DNA of 5,578 nt from Desulfomicrobium sp. (GTDB taxonomy: Bacteria > Desulfobacterota > Desulfovibrionia > Desulfovibrionales > Desulfomicrobiaceae), in contig DPKT01000270.1 of assembly GCA_003542385.1 (NCBI GenBank), positions 1 through 5,578 on the forward strand, read 5' to 3'. The translations under genes were made by a program, and so were the position numbers. Position 1 is the first letter of the stretch, and every line of letters begins with the position of its first letter. Under the pieces are notes generated by a model. That model saw only the letters and a program-made list of their open reading frames with translations. It ran no database searches and had not been told where the DNA came from. Below, piece after piece: positions 1-5,294 of this stretch.

Positions 1-1
1 A

Positions 2-1690
2 GCAGATCTGGCACATGCCGCAGCGGATGCACAGCTCCGGGTCCACGGCCATTTTCACGCCGTAGGACTCCTTGGGCATCTTGCGGATGCAGGTGCCCGT
101 GACCACGAGGGTGGTGAAGGTGCCGGCCTCGGCGTCGGCCAGGGCTTTTTTCAGAGCCTTTTCGAGATCCTTCTTTTCGTAGCCGCTGACTTCGACCACA
201 TTGGCGCCGTGGGCCTTGAGGCTTCCGTTCAGGTCGAAGACGTTGGGGTCCCCGGCCAGGTTGGCCGGGGAGGTCGGCGAGGGCTGTCCGCCGGTCATGG
301 CCGTCCACTCGTTGTTGAGGATGACCTTAACGCCGGGGATGTTGCGGAAGATGGTGTTGCGCGTGGCGTCCAGGCCGCTGTGGCATTCGGTGCCGTCGCC
401 GAGCACGGACAGGCATTTGTTTGCCGCCTCGGGCCGGGACAGGACATAGCCCAGGCGCTTGGCTTCGCTGGCGCCCATGGCCAGGGCCGTATCCATGGCG
501 TTCAGGAAGTGCAGCAGGGTGTTGCAGCCGATGTCGCCGAACACGGCTTCGAGCTTGCCCTTCCTGCGCATCTTGCCGACGATCTGGCCGAAAAGGCGAT
601 ACGGGCAGCCCGCACAGATCATGGGCGGACGCGGCAGACTGGCCACTTCGGACTTGCCGGCCGGCGAGGCCAGGCCCAGGCGGGCGGCGATGAGGGCCGG
701 GGACCACTCGGTGACGGTCTCGTCCTGGCCCTTGCCCTCAACGGCGATGCCTTCGGCCAGGATGCTCTCCTGGATGAAGCGGTAGCCGTCCTCGATGACG
801 AAGACGGGGCCCGAGACGCTCTCGCAAAAGCGGCGGATGAGGTCCATGGGCAGGGGGTAGGTGAAGCCCAGGGACAGGACGTCGATGTTCTTGCCCGTGG
901 CGGCCTTGACCTCCTCGACGAAGAGGCCGTTCACGCCGTGGGTGATGATGCCGACGCTGCCGTCGCCCTTGGTCCACGTGTTCAGCGCGCTTTCCTCGAC
1001 CATCTTGCGCAGGGCCGGGATGCGCGTGGTGCGGACCTGGTCGTGGAACATGCGCGCCCGGTTGGGCAGGGTGATGAAATCGCTCATCTTTTCGGGCAGG
1101 GGCGCTTTTTCGCGCACGGCCGTGTCCATGAGCCGCACCAGCCCTTCGCTGTGGCAGAGCACGCCCGAGGCGATGACGGCCACGGGGGTGTTGAACTGCC
1201 GTCCAAGATCGGCGGCGATGCGCGCGGCCTCGTGCATTTCCTGATGGCTGCGCGGCTCGAAGACCGGCACGCAGCAGCTCTTGAGCACATAGCGGGGGTC
1301 CACCAGATGCTGGGTGGAGCTGGGCGTGTAGTCGCTGGCGATGTAGTAGACGAGGCTGCCGCGCCGGCCGGTGTAGAAGGCGGCGCTGGTGATGACGTCG
1401 GCGGCCTGGAACAGGCCGGGGATCTTCATGGTCACGACGCAATCGCTGCCGGCCAGGGTATGGCCGAAGCCCACGCCCGCGGCCACGGCCTCGTTCACGG
1501 ACCAGCCCACGGTGATCATGTCCTGGACCTGGGACAGGCCCTTGTCGATGACCTCGGTGCTGGGCGTGCCCGGATAGCCGTCCGCGGCATGGATTCCCGC
1601 CCGCACGCACCCCACGGCGAAGGCCATGTTGCCCTGGATGACCACACCCTTGCCCGCCTTGTCCGTACACATCGCCTTCACTGCACTCAT
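2..1690 (-). CDS. iorA: Indolepyruvate:ferredoxin oxidoreductase, alpha subunit (3' end cut by window edge)
   Basis: Thiamine-pyrophosphate (TPP) enzyme that oxidatively decarboxylates indolepyruvate and related aryl-pyruvates to the acyl-CoA, passing electrons to ferredoxin; it works in the cytoplasm with a beta subunit (IorB) not in view. 563 codons are visible. The N-terminal pyrimidine-binding domain shows GYPGTPSTE (residues 38-46) and WSVNEAVA (63-70), with E67 at the place of the conserved cofactor-activating glutamate. CAGCPYR (359-365) and GDIGCNTLL (from 385) are family hallmarks. The TPP/metal motif is GDG (431-433), then 25 residues, then NN (459-460), followed by EWTAMTGGQPSP. 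The reading frame leaves the window inside a ferredoxin-like domain, CIRCGMCQIC (554-563). The start is set by a strong GGAGG Shine-Dalgarno. A closely related TPP 2-oxoacid oxidoreductase with another substrate cannot be excluded; the family assignment is firm. Confidence 0.93.
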   Translation of the reverse strand, partial: MSAVKAMCTDKAGKGVVIQGNMAFAVGCVRAGIHAADGYPGTPSTEVIDKGLSQVQDMITVGWSVNEAVAAGVGFGHTLAGSDCVVTMKIPGLFQAADVITSAAFYTGRRGSLVYYIASDYTPSSTQHLVDPRYVLKSCCVPVFEPRSHQEMHEAARIAADLGRQFNTPVAVIASGVLCHSEGLVRLMDTAVREKAPLPEKMSDFITLPNRARMFHDQVRTTRIPALRKMVEESALNTWTKGDGSVGIITHGVNGLFVEEVKAATGKNIDVLSLGFTYPLPMDLIRRFCESVSGPVFVIEDGYRFIQESILAEGIAVEGKGQDETVTEWSPALIAARLGLASPAGKSEVASLPRPPMICAGCPYRLFGQIVGKMRRKGKLEAVFGDIGCNTLLHFLNAMDTALAMGASEAKRLGYVLSRPEAANKCLSVLGDGTECHSGLDATRNTIFRNIPGVKVILNNEWTAMTGGQPSPTSPANLAGDPNVFDLNGSLKAHGANVVEVSGYEKKDLEKALKKALADAEAGTFTTLVVTGTCIRKMPKESYGVKMAVDPELCIRCGMCQIC

Positions 1691-1693
1691 GAA

Positions 1694-1699
1694 TCCTCC
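1694..1699 (-). promoter_or_regulatory. Shine-Dalgarno site of iorA
   Basis: The minus strand reads GGAGGA here, followed by TTC and the ATG at 1690. The GGAGG core sits 4 bases from the start codon, a little short but very complementary to 16S rRNA. It fixes residue 1: the next in-frame ATG (residue 7) would be 22 bases from this site. Confidence 0.75.
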
Positions 1700-1724
1700 A
1701 AAGTATGAAAAGACATCGAATAGT

Positions 1725-1736
1725 CGTACCTGTACG
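1725..1736. repeat. Short palindrome CGTAC-CT-GTACG upstream of iorA
   Basis: A perfect 5-bp inverted repeat with a 2-base centre lies 34 bases before the iorA start codon (35 bases from A of ATG). Its position is compatible with an operator for iorA, but no known regulator consensus is matched and 5-bp arms can arise by chance. Confidence 0.3.
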
Positions 1737-1890
1737 CATGGGCCGCGCCGGCCTGACGGAGGGAGCCGGAACCGCCGGCCGCATCGCGCGCCCCCCGTCG
1801 TCTGCCGGTACGCGAAGCTTCGGCCTTTCTCAAGCCCCCGAAAGCACGCGCCGCTTTCTCGACATGGCCTCGAAAACACCACGAATCCGG

Positions 1891-1919
1891 TTAAAAAACA
1901 GAAGGATATCCTATATTAT
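1891..1919 (+). promoter_or_regulatory. Candidate sigma-70-type promoter for the 191-residue protein gene
   Basis: TTAAAA (1891-1896, 4 of 6 to the -35 consensus) and TATTAT (1914-1919, 5 of 6 to the -10 consensus) are 17 bases apart in the AT-rich part of the gap. Transcription would begin near 1926, giving a leader of about 60 bases. The AGGATATCCT palindrome (1903-1912) lies in the spacer, where a bound repressor could block polymerase; that role is inference. Confidence 0.35.
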
Positions 1920-1936
1920 CGATTATCCGAAACACG

Positions 1937-1945
1937 TTATCCACA
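1937..1945 (+). promoter_or_regulatory. DnaA-box-like 9-mer TTATCCACA
   Basis: The sequence is identical to the strong DnaA-box consensus TTATCCACA. Degenerate relatives TTATCCGAA (1923-1931) and TTATCGATT (1916-1924) lie upstream in the same orientation, 14 and 21 bases away. It falls just downstream of the candidate promoter for the plus-strand gene. No origin genes (dnaA, dnaN, gidA, parAB) are in view, so a replication origin is unlikely; transcriptional control by DnaA or chance are the alternatives. Confidence 0.35.
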
Positions 1946-1986
1946 GGCTTGCATCTTCACCAAGAATCTGTTTGAAGAAACCTCAT

Positions 1987-2562
1987 ATGGGAACCATCTA
2001 CGCAAACATCACGCTCAAAGGTCCGCAGGCGCAGGATATTCTGCAGGAACTCGGCAACCAGGGAAAGTCGGCCTTCGTCTCGCCGACCGAGGACGGACTG
2101 ACCACCGTCTACGAGATGGACAGCGACGAAGGTGAACCCTCCATCCTGACCGATCTGGCCGAAGACCTGTCGGGTTACTTCGGGTGCCCGGCTCTTGCCG
2201 TCAAAACAGTAGACGAAGAGCGGTTCTGCTACTGGCTGTACTCGGACGGTGAACTTGTGGATACCTACAAATCCGCAGCCCCGTCCCTGGACCAAGACGG
2301 CAGGGGCAAGAGCCTGGGCGGCAAGCCCGAGCTCCTGGCGCAGCTGTTCAACACCGACGTCACGAGCGAGGAGATCAGCGAGATCCTGCATTGCCCCGAT
2401 CAGGACTGCGGTTTTTCCCTGGCCGTGGACCGTCACCTGAGCCTGGTGGAACTCCTTGGGCTGCCCATGTGCTCCGTGGGCTTCGGCTTCTGCGACCTTG
2501 ATTCCGGGGAATACCCCGAAGACCTGGAAGACGAGGATCTGCTGCGGGTCGACGCCGAATAG
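1987..2562 (+). CDS. Uncharacterised acidic protein, 191 residues
   Basis: I do not recognise a named family. The start chosen is the ATG before GTIYANITLKG, because the protein looks folded and amphipathic from there on, whereas the longer in-frame extension looks like translated intergenic sequence; the ribosome site is weak (GAAGAAA, 1974-1980). No signal peptide or membrane segment is visible, so it is probably cytoplasmic. The central FCYWLYSDGELVDTY (80-94) resembles the 'W-L-Y-x-x-G-x-L-x-D-x-Y' pattern I associate with unnamed bacterial proteins, followed by GGKPELLAQLF (111-121). Six cysteines occur (67, 81, 136, 141, 162, 169), including CPDQDC, a possible metal or redox pair. The C-terminus is strongly acidic (GEYPEDLEDEDLL, from 174). 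Codon use matches its neighbours. It is transcribed divergently from iorA and convergently with purK. Confidence 0.8.
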   Translation: MGTIYANITLKGPQAQDILQELGNQGKSAFVSPTEDGLTTVYEMDSDEGEPSILTDLAEDLSGYFGCPALAVKTVDEERFCYWLYSDGELVDTYKSAAPSLDQDGRGKSLGGKPELLAQLFNTDVTSEEISEILHCPDQDCGFSLAVDRHLSLVELLGLPMCSVGFGFCDLDSGEYPEDLEDEDLLRVDAE

Positions 2563-2566
2563 GCAC

Positions 2567-2607
2567 CCTCGTCCCGCACCGCCCAGACGAGGCGCGAACC
2601 GGCCTCG
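2567..2607. terminator. Two overlapping small hairpins in the convergent gap
   Basis: CCTCGTC (2567-2573) pairs with GACGAGG (2586-2592), a 7-bp stem with a 12-base loop. CGAGGC (2588-2593) pairs with GCCTCG (2602-2607), a 6-bp stem with an 8-base loop. The two share bases and cannot form together. They lie between the stop of the 191-residue gene and the stop of purK, where a bidirectional terminator would be expected, but neither is followed by a T-run, so intrinsic termination is doubtful. Confidence 0.3.
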
Positions 2608-2611
2608 AGAG

Positions 2612-3688
2612 TCAATACAGGGATCGCAATGCCCTGCACCCCTCCGTGAACGCCCCCTTGCTCCTGCACCACAGCGTGGCGTGCCCGACCTTGCGGCCAG
2701 GCCGCTCCGACTTGCCGTAGAGGTGCACGTGCAGACCGCGCAGGGCCAGCAGCTTCGCGAGGTCAGGCTTCCTGCCGATGAAATTGACCATGGCCGAATG
2801 GCCGGTCACTGCGGTCTTCCCCAGCGGGAGCCCCGCGATGGCACGCAAATGGTTCTCGAACTGGCTCGTCTCGGACCCTTCGATGGTCCAATGCCCTGAA
2901 TTGTGCACCCGGGGGGCCATCTCATTGGCCAGCAGCGTCTCTCCCACCTGAAAGAGCTCCAGGGCGAGAACCCCGACATAATCCAGACGCCGCAGCAGCT
3001 TTCCCGCCATCTCCTCCGCGAGGCCCTGGAACGGATCGTCCGGGCAGCTCCTCGAAAAACGCAGTACCCCCGCCTGGTGCACATTCTCGCTGAGGGGATA
3101 GAAGGCCATGTCTCCACAAGCACGCCTGACCGCGAGGATGGAGATCTCGCGATCGAACTCCACCAGCCGCTCCAGGACAAGGGAAAATCCCCCCAGAAGC
3201 TGCCAGGCCTTGGCGACATCGTCGGGACCGCGCAGGACGTGCTGCCCCTTGCCGTCGTACCCGAGGGTGCGGGTCTTGAGCACTGCGGGCAGCCCGATCT
3301 CCATGACCGCCGCTTCGAGTGCTTCCAGAGAATCCACGCCCCGCACGACAGGGGCTTGAATGCCGAGTTCACGGAAGAGCTGTTTCTCGAGCAGCCTGTC
3401 CTGGGACAAGGCCAGGGCCCCGGGGCCAGGGTGCACGACCGTTCGTGCCGAGAGAAACTCGATGCATTCCAGGGGGATGTTCTCGAATTCGAAGGTCACG
3501 ACGTCCACTCGGCGGGCAAAAAGCTCGAGCTTGAACCGATCGGTGAACTCGCCCTGCATGTGCTCTCCGAGCGGCGCCGAGCAGGGATTTGTCGCGGGAT
3601 CGAAGAACACGAACCGGAAGCCGAGCGGCAACCCGGCGAGGGCGAGCATGCGGGCCAGTTGTCCGCCGCCGAGAACCCCGATGATCAT
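2612..3688 (-). CDS. purK: N5-carboxyaminoimidazole ribonucleotide synthase
   Basis: PurK joins 5-aminoimidazole ribonucleotide (AIR) and bicarbonate using ATP, giving N5-CAIR in cytoplasmic de novo purine synthesis. The 358-residue length is normal for the family. The N-terminal nucleotide-fold loop is GVLGGGQLARM (4-14). FEFENIP (66-72) follows, typical of the longer PurK forms. The ATP-grasp part has KTRTLGYDGKGQ (138-149), with K138 at the ATP-binding lysine position, and FYPLSENVHQAGVLR (196-210). The diagnostic block NEMAPRVHNSGHWT (255-268) matches the NE-APRVHNSGHWT signature, with E256 a likely metal ligand. RPGRKVGH (329-336) is the usual C-terminal motif. The start ATG overlaps the purE stop by 4 bases, so translation is probably coupled. 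The gene ends convergently to the 191-residue gene, 49 bases apart. Confidence 0.97.
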   Translation of the reverse strand: MIIGVLGGGQLARMLALAGLPLGFRFVFFDPATNPCSAPLGEHMQGEFTDRFKLELFARRVDVVTFEFENIPLECIEFLSARTVVHPGPGALALSQDRLLEKQLFRELGIQAPVVRGVDSLEALEAAVMEIGLPAVLKTRTLGYDGKGQHVLRGPDDVAKAWQLLGGFSLVLERLVEFDREISILAVRRACGDMAFYPLSENVHQAGVLRFSRSCPDDPFQGLAEEMAGKLLRRLDYVGVLALELFQVGETLLANEMAPRVHNSGHWTIEGSETSQFENHLRAIAGLPLGKTAVTGHSAMVNFIGRKPDLAKLLALRGLHVHLYGKSERPGRKVGHATLWCRSKGAFTEGCRALRSLY

Positions 3689-4179
3689 GCTTCCGTCCCG
3701 GGGACGGGATTGGCAAGGACCGCTTCGGTCTGACCCCGCCGGTATCCGGCCAGGGCCTCGCGCAGCCGGGGATGCCTGGCGCAGAGGATGCTGGCGGCCA
3801 AAAGAGCCGCATTGACCGCGCCGGCCCGGCCGATGGCCAGGGTCCCCACGGGCACACCGGCCGGCATCTGAACTATGGATAGCAGGGAGTCCAGGCCGTT
3901 CAGCGCCTTGGAACGGATCGGGACGCCCAGAACGGGGAGCAGCGTTTTCGCCGACACCATGCCGGGCAGGTGCGCCGCGCCCCCGGCGCCGGCGATGATG
4001 ACCTCGAGGCCCCGCCCCTCGGCTCCTGACGCGTATTCGAAAAGGAGATCAGGCGTCCTGTGCGCCGAAACCACGCGCACCTCGTGCGCAATCGTCAACA
4101 ATTCAAGCGTCTGCGCGCAATGCCGCATGGTTTCCCAATCGGACGAGGACCCCATGATCACGCCAACTATCGGAGTCAT
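3685..4179 (-). CDS. purE: N5-carboxyaminoimidazole ribonucleotide mutase (class I PurE)
   Basis: PurE moves the carboxyl group of N5-CAIR to carbon 4, producing CAIR, the step directly after PurK. The protein has 164 residues, the usual size. Diagnostic blocks are GSSSDW (10-15), SAHRTP (38-43) with H40 matching the catalytic histidine of bacterial PurE, and AGAGGAAHLPGM (63-74), followed by PVLGVP and a QMPAGVPVGTLAIG stretch. Pairing with purK argues for the class I mutase rather than the class II AIR carboxylase. The frame is open 7 codons further to an ATG at 4200, but the strong AAGGAGG at 4187-4193 lies 7 bases before the ATG at 4179, so that is the likely start. purE is the first gene of the operon and overlaps purK by ATGA. 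It is divergent from the NhaR-like gene. Confidence 0.97.
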   Translation of the reverse strand: MTPIVGVIMGSSSDWETMRHCAQTLELLTIAHEVRVVSAHRTPDLLFEYASGAEGRGLEVIIAGAGGAAHLPGMVSAKTLLPVLGVPIRSKALNGLDSLLSIVQMPAGVPVGTLAIGRAGAVNAALLAASILCARHPRLREALAGYRRGQTEAVLANPVPGTEA

Positions 4180-4186
4180 TCCGCTC

Positions 4187-4193
4187 CCTCCTT
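4187..4193 (-). promoter_or_regulatory. Shine-Dalgarno site of purE that decides its start
   Basis: The minus strand reads AAGGAGG, 7 bases before the ATG at 4179. This near-perfect site lies downstream of the alternative ATG at 4200 and so selects the shorter, 164-residue product. Confidence 0.8.
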
Positions 4194-4200
4194 GGATCAT

Positions 4201-4219
4201 GTTTCCGGCCCGGCGAAAC
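4201..4219 (-). other. Hairpin in the purE leader
   Basis: GTTTC (4201-4205) and GAAAC (4215-4219) form a 5-bp stem around a GC-rich 9-base loop. In the purE transcript it would sit about 7 bases upstream of the AAGGAGG ribosome site. It is short and could be incidental. Confidence 0.25.
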
Positions 4220-4296
4220 CCCTCTGCGGCCTGAAGCCGTCATCGAGCCCGCCAGCCCGCAACCCAGCTCTTGCGCCTATCATTTTTTTGCAGCAA

Positions 4297-4312
4297 GTAA
4301 ATTCGTATTTAC
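4297..4312. promoter_or_regulatory. Inverted repeat GTAAAT-TCGT-ATTTAC, candidate operator
   Basis: A perfect 6-bp inverted repeat with a 4-base centre lies 28 bases before the regulator's ATG and about 118 bases before purE. LysR-type regulators commonly bind AT-rich imperfect palindromes of the T-N11-A class between divergent genes; this repeat has symmetrical T and A 12 bases apart (4298 and 4311), close to but not exactly that pattern. Binding by the adjacent NhaR-like protein is inference. Confidence 0.4.
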
Positions 4313-4340
4313 CTGATGAATTGTTCGGCAAAAATTGACA

Positions 4341-5294
4341 ATGCGAGTCCCAACCATGCTCAACTACAAGCAGCTCTATTATTTCTGGAACGTGGCCATG
4401 GCGGGGGGCATCCGACGCGCCGCCGTCCGGATGCACCTGACTCCCCAGACCTTGAGCGGGCAGATCGGCGAACTGGAAAAGGACCTGGGCATCTCTCTGT
4501 TCCGCAGGTCGGGGAAGCGGCTTGAAATCACCGAAGCCGGCAAACTGGTCCTGTCCCGCGCCGACGAGATATTCCAGATCGGCAAGGAACTGTCCGACAT
4601 CCTGAAAAACTCTCCGCCTGAAGAGGCGTTGCCGTTTCGCGTAGGCCTGGCTGAGCCGGTGCCGAAGTCCATCGCCTTCCGGCTCCTGGCCCCTGCGTTG
4701 CGCCTGGACAGGCCCGTGCGTCTCTTTTGCCACAGGGACAGGCTGGAAAACCTCTTCGCCGAGCTGGCCATACACAAGCTCGACCTCGTCATCGCGGACC
4801 GCAAGCTCCCTCCGGAGCTGGGGGTGAAGGGCTACAACCATCTTCTGGGCCGCTGCGCAGTCACCTTCTTCGGCACCGAAGCCCTGGCGCGCCGCTTCGG
4901 CCCCGGATTTCCGCAATCGCTGGATGGGGCACCCCTGCTCATCCCGTCGGGCAGCGCCGCACCGCACGGCATTCTCGGCAGGTGGTTCGACGAGCACGCC
5001 ATACAACCGCAGGTGGTGGGGGAATTCGACGACACGGCACTGATGAAGACCTTCGGCCAGGCCGGCCTCGGGCTGTTTCCCGCACCGAGCGTGATGGACG
5101 AAGAGGTGCCGCGCCTGTACGGCGTGGAGGCCGTTGGCAAGGCCCATGACATTGACGTGAGATATTACGCCATTTCGGCGGAACGACGCCTGAAGCATCC
5201 GGCCGTCATGGCCGTGAGCGAGCACGCCCGGCTTGATCTGTTCGTCGAAGACCCGCGGGAGTCAAAGCCCGCCGAAACCCTCAAACCTTCGTGA
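4341..5294 (+). CDS. nhaR: LysR-family transcriptional regulator, NhaR type
   Basis: DNA-binding regulator of 317 residues. The N-terminal winged helix-turn-helix starts with LNYKQLYYFWNVAMAGGI (7-24) and continues with LTPQTLSGQIGELEKDLG (33-50), LFRRSGKRLEITEAG (53-67) and a linker helix. LYYFW and LTPQT-SGQI are closer to E. coli NhaR than to LysR proteins in general. The effector domain repeats that match: HKLDLVIAD (145-153) against HKLDMIISD, LLIPSG (199-204) and GEFDDTALMKTFG (227-239) against GEFDDAALMKAFG, then ERRLKHPAV (281-289). In E. coli NhaR activates the Na+/H+ antiporter gene nhaA in response to sodium; no antiporter is visible here, so the target is unknown. Possible starts are TTG 4335, ATG 4341 and ATG 4356, none with a good ribosome site; 4356 would begin directly at MLNY. 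Divergent from purEK; its 3' end overlaps the next gene. Confidence 0.9.
   Translation: MRVPTMLNYKQLYYFWNVAMAGGIRRAAVRMHLTPQTLSGQIGELEKDLGISLFRRSGKRLEITEAGKLVLSRADEIFQIGKELSDILKNSPPEEALPFRVGLAEPVPKSIAFRLLAPALRLDRPVRLFCHRDRLENLFAELAIHKLDLVIADRKLPPELGVKGYNHLLGRCAVTFFGTEALARRFGPGFPQSLDGAPLLIPSGSAAPHGILGRWFDEHAIQPQVVGEFDDTALMKTFGQAGLGLFPAPSVMDEEVPRLYGVEAVGKAHDIDVRYYAISAERRLKHPAVMAVSEHARLDLFVEDPRESKPAETLKPS

Larger units (their letters stand above)
1691..1986. other. Divergent intergenic region between iorA and the 191-residue protein gene
   Basis: These 296 bases separate two divergently transcribed genes and contain no convincing gene. The half near iorA is GC-rich with short inverted repeats (CGTAC-CT-GTACG at 1725-1736; GCCGG-N5-CCGGC at 1765-1779). 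The half near the plus-strand gene has an AT-rich core at about 1890-1945 holding a candidate promoter, the 10-bp palindrome AGGATATCCT (1903-1912) and repeated TTATC words, one of them a perfect DnaA-box sequence. An open frame crosses the region in phase with the downstream gene from 1705, but its translation looks unlike a conserved N-terminus and I treat it as non-coding. I found no good promoter for iorA. Confidence 0.6.
4180..4340. other. Divergent control region between purE and the nhaR-like gene
   Basis: These 161 bases must hold the promoters of both purEK and the regulator. Near purE it is GC-rich, with a hairpin (4201-4219) and a tandem 8-base repeat carrying AGCCCGC twice (4246-4252 and 4254-4260). 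Near the regulator it turns AT-rich, with a run of seven T (4283-4289) and an inverted repeat at 4297-4312. I see no PurR-box palindrome, no recognisable riboswitch and no convincing -35/-10 pair on either strand. Confidence 0.6.

Noticed and set aside
209..1708. 499-codon plus-strand open frame opposite iorA
   Set aside because: It lies antisense to a protein with complete TPP-enzyme motifs, has an Ala/Gly/Asp/His-biased composition typical of the complementary strand of GC-rich genes, and shows no recognisable domain.
738..1784. 348-codon minus-strand open frame overlapping iorA in another frame
   Set aside because: Its Arg/Pro/Gly/His-rich translation is a frame shadow; the correct frame of the same strand gives IorA with a strong ribosome site.
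1705..1986. 94-codon N-terminal extension of the 191-residue protein
   Set aside because: The extension is translated control sequence, with the promoter candidate and palindromes inside it; the protein-like character begins at the ATG at 1987.
2000..2007. ACGCAAAC, resembling half of a PurR operator
   Set aside because: It lies inside the coding start of an unrelated gene, lacks the second half-site and is far from purE.
2903..3733. 276-codon plus-strand open frame opposite purK
   Set aside because: Antisense shadow of PurK, whose signature motifs are intact on the minus strand.
4283..4289. Run of seven T as a terminator tail
   Set aside because: No plus-strand gene ends upstream and no stable stem directly precedes it; more likely AT-rich promoter sequence.
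4335..4340. TTGACA, identical to a sigma-70 -35 box
   Set aside because: No -10 hexamer lies 16-18 bases downstream, and transcription from it would start beyond the regulator's start codon.
4197..5225. 342-codon minus-strand open frame opposite the nhaR-like gene
   Set aside because: Antisense shadow; the plus strand matches NhaR along its full length.
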